Shown here piece by piece: positions 1 to 5,863 of a stretch of DNA of 7,069 nucleotides (its first letter is position 1; each line of letters opens with the position of its first letter). The stretch lies in the NCBI GenBank assembly GCA_934358675.1, contig CAKRKX010000108.1:1-7069 (forward strand), in the 5' to 3' direction. This DNA comes from an uncultured Agathobacter sp. (lineage in GTDB: Bacteria > Bacillota > Clostridia > Lachnospirales > Lachnospiraceae). A program made the translations under genes and the position numbers. The notes below the pieces were generated by a model. It was not told the origin of the DNA, made no database searches, and saw only the letters and a program-made list of their open reading frames with translations.

Positions 1-184
1 AATATATCTAAAATACATTTCTGTACTTTATTCAAAAAATATCATTTTAGGACTTGACTTTTAATAGTTAGTCTTTCCCGAATCTATTTAATCGTGTGTA
101 ACTTTTACCAATAAGTCCACATATGTTCTTTTCTGTCATCATTCCTGTGTGCAATTGCAATTCTATTTTAACCTTCACAGGATT

Positions 185-1171
185 TTATAAAAAACATGCA
201 GCTACAAGTAATACAATAAGACACAACACTTCGCTGATCCATGCCGTCACATACATAAGTCGGTTCACACGCACAATATCCTCACGCTGCACCTCGCGAA
301 GCGCATCCCCGATATATGGCTTTTTTACGATCTTTCCAAAATAACTGGCATCGCCAGCCAGCCGGATACCGAGCGCTCCCGCACATACCGATTCGGTCTG
401 CGCAGAATTCGGGCTTGCGTGATTGAAACGGTCACGCTTATAAATATGATACGCATTTTTCCCGTCAAAATCCCTGCCACCAATGTACGCCGCCAAAATC
501 ATCAGATACGCACTGATACGCGCCGGAATGAAATTTACCACATCATCCAGCTTCGCCGCCGCTCTGCCAAAATATAAAAACTGATCATTCTTATATCCTA
601 CCATGGAATCCATCGTATTGACAGCCTTGTACACAAATCCGAGAACCGGTCCACCCAAAGCCGTATACAGCATCGGCGCGATTACACCGTCCGACGTATT
701 CTCGGCAACCGTTTCCACAGCCGCCTTCACTACGCCGTTCTCGTCAAGCACATTCGTATCGCGGCCAACGATCATCGATACCGCTTTGCGCCCCGCTTCA
801 AGTCCTTCAGCATTCAGACTCGTGTACACCTTCATGCTCTCATCCTTTAAACACTTCGTGGCAAGGATCTGATAGGTCATAACTGCCTCGATTACAATTC
901 CCGCAACCGGATGCAGCCAGTAGGCACCGCACAGTATTCCCGCTGCAACGAAACCGGTACAAAGCAAAACAAGTACAACAAGTACGATTCCTCTATGCAA
1001 TTCCTTTTTCTCATCACGCGCCTGTAAGTTGAGCAGCCGTTTTTGCAATCCCGCGATCAAAGCGCCGATTGCACGGATTGGATGCGGCAGTGCATGCGGA
1101 TCTCCGAATAACAGATCCAGCACAAAACCACAGACAAATGCGATCATATGATATGTTAAAATATGTTCCAT
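185..1171 (-). CDS. cbiB: Adenosylcobinamide-phosphate synthase CbiB (CobD in the Pseudomonas nomenclature)
   Basis: Membrane enzyme that condenses adenosylcobyric acid, the CobQ product, with aminopropanol or its phosphate to give adenosylcobinamide (phosphate). The protein is 328 residues, normal for the family. Conserved blocks are DLLFGDPHALPHPIR at 19-33, ETVAENTSDGVIAP at 153-166, the region around MDSMVGYKND at about 187-196, and NHASPNSAQTESVCAGALG at 250-268. Hydrophobic segments near residues 9-22, 62-83, 216-230 and 306-328 fit a multi-pass membrane protein. The ATG at 1171 is chosen because AAGGAA lies 9 bases upstream; an in-frame TTG at 1177 would leave only 3 bases to that site. 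It is the last gene seen in the cluster and is GC-rich again, unlike the epimerase gene just before it. No cobD gene for making aminopropanol phosphate is seen in this window. Confidence 0.96.
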   Translation of the reverse strand: MEHILTYHMIAFVCGFVLDLLFGDPHALPHPIRAIGALIAGLQKRLLNLQARDEKKELHRGIVLVVLVLLCTGFVAAGILCGAYWLHPVAGIVIEAVMTYQILATKCLKDESMKVYTSLNAEGLEAGRKAVSMIVGRDTNVLDENGVVKAAVETVAENTSDGVIAPMLYTALGGPVLGFVYKAVNTMDSMVGYKNDQFLYFGRAAAKLDDVVNFIPARISAYLMILAAYIGGRDFDGKNAYHIYKRDRFNHASPNSAQTESVCAGALGIRLAGDASYFGKIVKKPYIGDALREVQREDIVRVNRLMYVTAWISEVLCLIVLLVAACFL

Positions 1172-1180
1172 TATCAAATT

Positions 1181-1186
1181 TTCCTT
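1181..1186 (-). promoter_or_regulatory. Ribosome binding site of cbiB
   Basis: AAGGAA on the minus strand, 9 bases before the ATG at 1171. It decides against the TTG at 1177, which would be only 3 bases away. Confidence 0.7.
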
Positions 1187-1200
1187 AGCAGTAAAGTAGT

Positions 1201-1214
1201 TCCAATATATTGGA
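1201..1214. repeat. 14-base perfect palindrome between epimerase gene and cbiB
   Basis: TCCAATATATTGGA is identical on both strands. It sits 30 bases before the cbiB ATG, in a 61-base gap. It has the form of a dimeric-regulator operator, or in RNA a small hairpin with a 5-base-pair stem and a UAUA loop. No regulator is known for it. Confidence 0.5.
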
Positions 1215-1223
1215 TTGTATCAT

Positions 1224-1241
1224 CTTTCTTCTTTAAGAAAG
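1224..1241 (-). repeat. Small inverted repeat over the epimerase stop codon
   Basis: CTTTCTT and AAGAAAG form a perfect 7-base-pair stem with a 4-base loop on the minus strand. It overlaps the TAA of the epimerase gene. It is AT-rich and no run of T follows, so it is not a convincing terminator. It could modestly affect mRNA stability before cbiB. Confidence 0.4.
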
Positions 1242-2135
1242 GTTTGCATCAATATACTGAAAATACAGCTTTTTATTTACTTCTGCTTCATGTTCATCAT
1301 ACCACTTAGCAGCTTCTTTCAGTCCAATATCTAACGGAATTGTTTCTGGATAAATTTTTTGTTGAAGTTCAACATCCAATTCATATTCATAATTATAAAA
1401 ACTGAAATAATTTCTTTGTTCTATGTCCTCATACACGCATTTAAATTCCGGGATTTTCCCATAACAGGCATAACACTTTGTAACCCAATCCCTAATCGAT
1501 ATTGATTCTGTATTTCCAACATTCAATACGTGTTCTGCAGGCTTATCATTAATAATTACTTCCATTAGTTTGCACAAATCTCTAACATGAAAGAATTGCA
1601 ATTTCAAATCACCATTTTGGGGCAAATAAAATTTTCTATCCGCTTTTGCACAATCAAATACAAACGCTTCTCTATACACATTATTCATCGGACCATATAA
1701 ATAAGGCGGACGCAAAATATATGCATCCTTTACCCGATCTAACAAAGCATTTTCTGCCTCCATCTTATCTGTACCGTATTTTCCCCAAAATTTATTCTCC
1801 GCTTTTTGAGTCTTTTCCTTAAATGGTTGTAGCGCATACTCAGGATACACAGCACTTGAGCTAATCATAATATATTGTTCAAATTCGCCAAGTGCATCAT
1901 ACAAATCTATTATGTCGGATGCATTATACGCAGTGATATCAACCACTACGTCAAAGCATTTGTCCTTTAACACATCCCCTAACTGATGTCTATCCGCCTC
2001 TATTAATTGAACCCCTTGTGCTTGCTGCTTGGAATTTCGATTAAGTACATATACTTCATAACCAGCCTCCACAAAATATTGTGCAGCATACTTACTTACA
2101 AATGTTGTTCCCCCTGTTATCAGCATTCTCTTCAT
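1233..2135 (-). CDS. NAD(P)-dependent epimerase/dehydratase-like protein (extended SDR), function unknown
   Basis: A 300-residue Rossmann-fold protein of the extended short-chain dehydrogenase/reductase type. The N terminus MLITGGTTFVSKY (residues 4-16) sits where the family has GxxGxxG; only the first glycine is in place, and Thr11 and Ser14 replace the other two. Catalytic elements are intact: SSSAVYP at 92-98 and the YGTDK pair Tyr120/Lys124. LRPPYLYGP (141-149) and a C-terminal substrate region with FFHVRDL and LNVGNTESISIRDW follow, as in NDP-sugar epimerases. Substrate and product cannot be read from the sequence; sugar-nucleotide or other small-molecule redox chemistry is possible. The ATG at 2135 has a strong AAGGAGA 5 bases upstream. 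The gene is very AT-rich (sampled lines at 25-42% GC) beside neighbours above 50-60%, so it may have been acquired. No standard cobamide-pathway step needs such an enzyme, so its place before cbiB is unexplained. Confidence 0.85.
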   Translation of the reverse strand: MKRMLITGGTTFVSKYAAQYFVEAGYEVYVLNRNSKQQAQGVQLIEADRHQLGDVLKDKCFDVVVDITAYNASDIIDLYDALGEFEQYIMISSSAVYPEYALQPFKEKTQKAENKFWGKYGTDKMEAENALLDRVKDAYILRPPYLYGPMNNVYREAFVFDCAKADRKFYLPQNGDLKLQFFHVRDLCKLMEVIINDKPAEHVLNVGNTESISIRDWVTKCYACYGKIPEFKCVYEDIEQRNYFSFYNYEYELDVELQQKIYPETIPLDIGLKEAAKWYDEHEAEVNKKLYFQYIDANLS

Positions 2136-2139
2136 ATCA

Positions 2140-2197
2140 ATCTCCTTAAATGTTTTTTCGACTTACAAATAGGACACCAATTTGCCCATCTCCTTAA
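2140..2197 (-). repeat. Two copies of a 10-base ribosome-binding-site motif around the cobC-epimerase gap
   Basis: TTAAGGAGAT (minus strand) occurs at 2140-2149, where it is the ribosome-binding site of the epimerase gene, and again at 2188-2197, where it contains the cobC-like stop codon. The second copy serves no recognised gene. It is followed by a tiny open frame, MGKLVSYL then stop, that ends inside the gap. The repeat may mark a junction where a gene was inserted, or may be chance, since the motif is a common ribosome-binding sequence. Confidence 0.5.
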
Positions 2198-2850
2198 TTT
2201 GCATCATCCATCTCTATCTTTCGAATAGACTGGAAGCGAATCTCCTCTCCATCCAAATTTACATTACAAATATATCCCGCACCATTTGCAACCTGATAAT
2301 CAAAATACTCTCCGCCGCCAAAGGCGCTGCATAAAGCCATAATCGTTCCACCATGCACAACAAGACCTATTGTTAATAAATCGTTTTCAAACTGTACTAG
2401 TTTCTCTTTCTTCGAAATAGAAACTTCAATCTGCGAAAACACTTCGCGCAATCCCTCACAACATCGCTGTATAAACTCTTCCCGACTCTCTCCATTCGGA
2501 AATACAAGCGTTCCACCGCTGTCGATCCACGCCTGATAACGTTGGTCTCCATTCAATTCTTCATAATTCTTTCCCTCGAATTCTCCAAAGTCCATCTCTC
2601 GAAGCAAATCCACCACAACTGGTTTCTGATCCGGATAGATAATTTCTGCGGTCTCGATGCAACGCTTCATCGGACTTGTAAACAACCGATCAATCCTTGG
2701 ATAACAATTTGTTTCCGCCGATAGTTTCTCTTTTGCTTCCGAGCTAAGTGGCTCATCCGTGCGACCAATATACCGGTGCTCTTTATTGCCTTCCGTCGCT
2801 CCATGCCGGATCAGCACCAGTTTTATTTGATTGTCTGCCCAATTCCACAT
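2194..2850 (-). CDS. cobC: CobC-like alpha-ribazole phosphatase (histidine phosphatase family)
   Basis: A 218-residue protein of the phosphoglycerate-mutase-like histidine phosphatase superfamily. LVLIRHGATEGN at residues 11-22 carries the nucleophile His16 in the RHG motif. TSPMKRCIETAE at 58-69 gives the second phosphate-binding Arg63. REMDFGEFEG at 84-93 holds the probable acid Glu85, and LVVHGGTI at 163-170 holds the second His166. In the cobamide pathway this family removes the 5'-phosphate from alpha-ribazole phosphate or from the completed adenosylcobamide phosphate. The family is broad, so the assignment to CobC rests on the position between cobS and cbiB. The start at 2850 lies inside the short CobU-like gene; GAGGTGG, 10 bases upstream, is a fair ribosome-binding site, and coupling to that gene is likely. 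Base composition is intermediate to AT-rich. Confidence 0.87.
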   Translation of the reverse strand: MWNWADNQIKLVLIRHGATEGNKEHRYIGRTDEPLSSEAKEKLSAETNCYPRIDRLFTSPMKRCIETAEIIYPDQKPVVVDLLREMDFGEFEGKNYEELNGDQRYQAWIDSGGTLVFPNGESREEFIQRCCEGLREVFSQIEVSISKKEKLVQFENDLLTIGLVVHGGTIMALCSAFGGGEYFDYQVANGAGYICNVNLDGEEIRFQSIRKIEMDDAN

Positions 2851-3227
2851 AGGACACGCACCACCTCATCTGCCTGTTCTGCCAGCTTTATCAGCATTCT
2901 TCCTGTCCGTTCACGATACTCACGCTCAAATGCATCAACCGGAACAATTCCGTTGCCAATTTCATCACTGATGATCACACAATTTATATCGGTTGCTCTT
3001 TCAAGAAATGCCTTCAGTTTTTCTTCCGGATTTCTGTTCTCTTTCAGCTCTTTGTTTACCCACTTATGGAAATGGTTGACAATTAAGATTTCATTCCTAT
3101 TAGACCGATTAAAAAGTTCTTCCCCATCAGGAAACACGCCATCATAGATCTGATAATTTTCATCCGTCATGTGTTGCAGAACATAATTCAATTTTCCCTG
3201 TGTTCTTCCACCGATTACAAGTTTCAT
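2823..3227 (-). CDS. Short CobU-like protein with reduced P-loop (second CobU paralog)
   Basis: A 134-residue protein related to CobU, but about 50-60 residues shorter than the bifunctional enzyme. It starts KLVIGGRTQGKLNY (residues 2-15). This fits the Walker A spacing GxxxxGK, but the Ser/Thr that normally follows the lysine is Leu13. I see no counterpart of the RHRxxR guanylylation motif. The C-terminal part is well kept: ISDEIGNGIVP at 86-96 matches the classical NEVGxGIVP, followed by YRERTGRMLIKLAEQADEV and the CGIGQTIK ending. I chose the ATG at 3227 because AAGGA lies 7 bases upstream and the P-loop then sits at the N terminus; an in-frame TTG at 3293 is rejected. The end overlaps the cobC-like start by 28 bases. 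It could be a kinase-only or GTP-binding partner, or a catalytically weak remnant. Similar short proteins are, from memory, often annotated as cobinamide kinases in Clostridia. The gene is AT-rich compared with cobS. Confidence 0.82.
   Translation of the reverse strand: MKLVIGGRTQGKLNYVLQHMTDENYQIYDGVFPDGEELFNRSNRNEILIVNHFHKWVNKELKENRNPEEKLKAFLERATDINCVIISDEIGNGIVPVDAFEREYRERTGRMLIKLAEQADEVVRVLCGIGQTIK
2861..2867 (-). promoter_or_regulatory. Ribosome binding site of the cobC-like gene, inside the upstream gene
   Basis: GAGGTGG on the minus strand, 10 bases before the ATG at 2850. It falls inside the coding sequence of the short CobU-like gene and is weaker and more distant than the other sites here, consistent with coupled translation through the 28-base overlap. 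Confidence 0.5.
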
Positions 3228-3234
3228 TTCTTCA

Positions 3235-3239
3235 TCCTT
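3235..3239 (-). promoter_or_regulatory. Ribosome binding site of the short CobU-like gene
   Basis: AAGGA on the minus strand, 7 bases before the ATG at 3227. It supports this internal ATG over the TTG at 3293 and gives a 134-residue product beginning with the P-loop region. Confidence 0.7.
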
Positions 3240-3286
3240 AATTTCACGCTTTGATACGTTTTGCCATATTGATCCAATGCTTCTGC

Positions 3287-3301
3287 GCAACAATTTGTTG
3301 C
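3287..3301. repeat. 15-base inverted repeat downstream of cobS
   Basis: GCAACAA, one central base, then TTGTTGC. It lies 19 bases after the cobS stop codon, in the 93-base gap before the short CobU-like gene. With so short a loop it is more likely a DNA site than a terminator; no T run follows on the minus strand. It sits where base composition changes from GC-rich to AT-rich. Confidence 0.4.
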
Positions 3302-3320
3302 ATAATTTTAATTCGTTATA

Positions 3321-4088
3321 CTACAAAATCACATATCCCGCAATTGCAGCAGCCACCACCATCGCTGTCTCACAGATCACAACAAAATACCCTGCCGTAT
3401 CTCCGGTGATTCCACCGAATTCCTTCTTGCTCCGGTACTCATAATAATAGTACGATACAAATGCAGCCACAACAACAGCGATTCCAATTTTCCATGAGAT
3501 CCAAAACATACCTGCCATGCAGATGACTCCTTGTACCAAGAGCGTGCCTTTTACAATGCGCCCCTGTGCATGACTTGCTGCTTCAAAAAGCATGCCATCC
3601 CCCCGCGCAGACGGAAGCGTCACCACACCGATTCCGCTCAGGCACCGTGCAAACGCAAAACCGATACAGACGATCAGAAGCGCCTTCGTATCATAAATCT
3701 CGGAGAACGCACCTGCATAGATCAAACCGCAGGCAGCCAGCATAATGACCGCAAAGGCACCGATATGTGAATCCTTCAGGATTTCCAGCTTGCGCTCTCT
3801 CGACTGATACGAATGCAGTGCATCCATAGTGTCCATAAACCCGTCCACATGAAAGCCGCCTGTGACCAAGATCGGGATTGCAACTGCAACAAGCACATAG
3901 CAGATCCTCCCGATACCAAGCGCCGCACAAAGCATGCTCCACAAATAGACGCACACACCGATCACCGCTCCGACCCAAGGGAAAAAGCAGAGCATATAGT
4001 GCATATCTTCTTCTTTCCATTCAAACTGCGGCATCGGGATCTTTGAATACATCGAAAATGCCACAATACATGATTTTAAAATTCGCAT
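3321..4088 (-). CDS. cobS: Adenosylcobinamide-GDP ribazoletransferase (cobalamin synthase) CobS
   Basis: Integral membrane enzyme that joins adenosylcobinamide-GDP, made by CobU, to alpha-ribazole or its 5'-phosphate, made by CobT, closing the nucleotide loop. The protein is 255 residues, the usual length. It is very hydrophobic, with membrane segments near residues 32-56, 62-77, 110-125 and further ones to the C terminus. The family signature GGFHVDGFMDTMDAL is at 77-91, with aspartates in the expected metal-binding spacing, followed by RERKLEILKDSHIGAF at about 97-112. The ATG at 4088 has AAAGGA 7 bases upstream. An in-frame TTG at 4109 would add seven residues (MERKENA) that cover this ribosome-binding site, so it is rejected. 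The gene follows cobU after 79 bases without a visible terminator. It is GC-rich; the base composition drops sharply just after its stop. Confidence 0.95.
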   Translation of the reverse strand: MRILKSCIVAFSMYSKIPMPQFEWKEEDMHYMLCFFPWVGAVIGVCVYLWSMLCAALGIGRICYVLVAVAIPILVTGGFHVDGFMDTMDALHSYQSRERKLEILKDSHIGAFAVIMLAACGLIYAGAFSEIYDTKALLIVCIGFAFARCLSGIGVVTLPSARGDGMLFEAASHAQGRIVKGTLLVQGVICMAGMFWISWKIGIAVVVAAFVSYYYYEYRSKKEFGGITGDTAGYFVVICETAMVVAAAIAGYVIL

Positions 4089-4095
4089 TGCATTT

Positions 4096-4101
4096 TCCTT
4101 T
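4096..4101 (-). promoter_or_regulatory. Ribosome binding site of cobS
   Basis: AAAGGA on the minus strand, 7 bases before the ATG at 4088. It lies inside the extension that a TTG start at 4109 would give, so it argues for the shorter form. Confidence 0.7.
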
Positions 4102-4167
4102 CTTTCCAATCATAGAATGCATGCACACTTTTGTATTTCAACAGATTTTATCTCTCTGTCATGTCCA

Positions 4168-4770
4168 TCATTTTACGGAAACCGGGATACCGACCACAAC
4201 TTCCACGACATGATCTGCCAGTTCCGCAAGGCGCGTATTGATTCTGCCAAGTGCTTCCATGTAACGAAGCGTGAATGCATCGTAATCAATGCCATCCTCA
4301 AACACATTGTTGGATACGATCACAAGATGCGTAAGCTGCTTTTCCAAAGCTTCCATCCCCTCTGTAATGCGTCGCACGACCGCATCCGTTTCCGGCATCT
4401 GTCCGCCCGAAAACATCTCGTTTGCAACAAGGTTGGACATGCATTCCAATAACGCGACACCACTTTGCTTTTCTTCGTTTGCCGCGTCCATCCTGCCGTC
4501 TTTTTTTACGCATCCTTTTTCTTGTTCATTCCGTGTATTTCCGGCAATTTTTATTCCTGCCTCCGCAATATCTATCGGCTGTTCAATCGTCACAAAGCCT
4601 TTTCCCGCCCGAAGCCTGCGGTGTCTTTCCACCTTGCGCTCCCCTTCTGCATCGTAGACCTGCATCGTTGCAATATAATATTTCGGTAAATCCGCAGCTG
4701 CAGCGAGCACATAATCCTCCGCGTAGGCGGATTTTCCGCTTCCGCTGCCGCCAATGATCAATGTTATCAT
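4168..4770 (-). CDS. cobU: Adenosylcobinamide kinase / adenosylcobinamide-phosphate guanylyltransferase CobU
   Basis: Bifunctional enzyme that phosphorylates the aminopropanol arm of adenosylcobinamide and then transfers GMP to form adenosylcobinamide-GDP, the substrate of CobS. The 200-residue protein has a complete Walker A motif (GGSGSGKS, residues 7-14) and ERHRRLR at 48-54, whose His50 matches the guanylylated histidine of the family. It also has LLECMSNLVANEMF at 107-120 and a C-terminal block with LGRINTRLAELAD and the GIP ending. I chose the ATG at 4770, which puts the P-loop right at the N terminus as in other CobU proteins. It has GAGAGG upstream with 7-base spacing and sits 1 base after the cobT stop. 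An in-frame ATG at 4824 would add 18 residues inside cobT and is less likely. Oddities are a charged insert at about residues 78-104 and a C-terminal half in which the usual NEVGxGIVP reads NNVFEDGID. The insert coincides with a local AT-rich stretch and a run of seven A on the coding strand. Confidence 0.95.
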   Translation of the reverse strand: MITLIIGGSGSGKSAYAEDYVLAAAADLPKYYIATMQVYDAEGERKVERHRRLRAGKGFVTIEQPIDIAEAGIKIAGNTRNEQEKGCVKKDGRMDAANEEKQSGVALLECMSNLVANEMFSGGQMPETDAVVRRITEGMEALEKQLTHLVIVSNNVFEDGIDYDAFTLRYMEALGRINTRLAELADHVVEVVVGIPVSVK

Positions 4771-4771
4771 C

Positions 4772-5863
4772 CTAAAACCTCTCGTATTGCCCGACGCTGA
4801 TATCTGCAAAGGTTGTCTCCTCATGATAGATGCACAACGCCATGTCCAGCATCGAAAACATCATGACCGCCCCTGTTCCCTCGCCCAAAGCAAGGTTTGC
4901 ATCAATGACCGGATAAAGGCTTAACGCCCCGGTCAGAAGTTCCACCGCCGGTTCCTTTCCCCTATGGGAAGCGATCACGTACTCACGCACCCCCGGAACG
5001 ATCCGATCCGCGGCAAGGGCCGCCACCATACTGATCACGCCGTCCAGCACGATCGGAATATGATACAATGCTCCGCCGATACACATACCGGCAAGCCCCG
5101 CTATATCCAGTCCACCGACGGTTCTTAAAACCGTAAATGCATCTTCGTCATACAACTCATATTTTTTGATGGCAGATTCCACCACATCCCGTTTTCGCGC
5201 AAGTCCTGCATCACTAAGCCCCGCTCCTCTGCCGACCACAAGAGCACTCTTACAGCCAAGTAACGCTGCCGCAACCGCGCTGCTCGTTGTCGTGTTCCCG
5301 ATTCCCATCTCGCCGGTCGCAAGGATCCGGTATCCTTTGTCTTTGCACTCTGCGACCAGTGCGATCCCTGTCTCGATTGCCCGCAGCGTCTCTTCTTCGG
5401 ACATCGCCGGCTCGATCAGGAAATCTCTTGTTCCATGCACAATCTTTTTATCCATTACGCCATCGATTGTAAGGTCACTGTTGATTCCGATATCGACAGG
5501 AATCGTATCAGCCCCGGCAAAACGTGCCATCCGGCCGACCGAGGATGCATTCCGTGCCATGGATTTTGCCACCGCAAACGTCACTTCCTGTCCCGTCTGG
5601 CTCACGCCCTCTGCAACAATACCGTTGTCCGCGCAGAAGATCAGCACTGCTTTCTTACTTAGATCAAGCCTCTCATCTCCTGTGATCGCGCCAATCTGTG
5701 CCGTCATCTCCTCGAACCGGCCCATACCGTCAAGAGGCTTGGCGATCTTGTCCCAGTTCGCTTTTACCGCCCCACGTATCCCCTCATCCGGTCTCTCGAT
5801 CACGAGCCTGCCAAGCGATTCTTTTGTTAAATTAGTCCAGATCTGCTTCCCGCAGCATTCCAT
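4772..5863 (-). CDS. cobT: Nicotinate-nucleotide--dimethylbenzimidazole phosphoribosyltransferase CobT
   Basis: Transfers the phosphoribosyl group of nicotinate mononucleotide to a lower-ligand base (classically 5,6-dimethylbenzimidazole) to give alpha-ribazole 5'-phosphate, the nucleotide-loop precursor. The protein is 363 residues, normal for the family. Visible family blocks are [11 protein letters not shown] at 41-51, [15 protein letters not shown] at 77-91, the glycine-rich [20 protein letters not shown] at 184-203, and LALGEGTGA at 324-332. By analogy with Salmonella CobT, Glu328 in that last block is the catalytic base. The ATG at 5863 is preceded by GGAGG with 6-base spacing, which fixes the start even though it overlaps the cobQ end. 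The gene is GC-rich like cobQ and cobU. CobT enzymes accept many bases, and no lower-ligand synthesis gene (bluB or bza) lies in this window, so the cobamide made cannot be told from this sequence. Confidence 0.97.
   Translation of the reverse strand: MECCGKQIWTNLTKESLGRLVIERPDEGIRGAVKANWDKIAKPLDGMGRFEEMTAQIGAITGDERLDLSKKAVLIFCADNGIVAEGVSQTGQEVTFAVAKSMARNASSVGRMARFAGADTIPVDIGINSDLTIDGVMDKKIVHGTRDFLIEPAMSEEETLRAIETGIALVAECKDKGYRILATGEMGIGNTTTSSAVAAALLGCKSALVVGRGAGLSDAGLARKRDVVESAIKKYELYDEDAFTVLRTVGGLDIAGLAGMCIGGALYHIPIVLDGVISMVAALAADRIVPGVREYVIASHRGKEPAVELLTGALSLYPVIDANLALGEGTGAVMMFSMLDMALCIYHEETTFADISVGQYERF
4778..4783 (-). promoter_or_regulatory. Ribosome binding site of cobU
   Basis: GAGAGG on the minus strand, 7 bases before the ATG at 4770. 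It lies within the last codons of cobT, so cobU translation is probably coupled to cobT termination. Confidence 0.65.

Noticed and set aside
50..118. tRNA-like element closed by GGACTT and AAGTCC arms 69 bases apart
   Set aside because: No D-arm, anticodon arm or T-loop consensus can be placed between the arms; the match is only 6 bases and could be chance.
144..181. Possible terminator after cbiB (CCTGTG and CACAGG arms)
   Set aside because: The stem is only 6 base pairs with a 26-base loop and no T run follows on the minus strand. No intrinsic terminator can be supported in 1-184.
4298..4513. Programmed frameshift in cobU at the seven-A run leading into an alternative frame
   Set aside because: The zero frame continues through conserved CobU sequence to a normal end, and the shifted frame (71 codons) has no recognisable domain; nothing calls for a frameshift.
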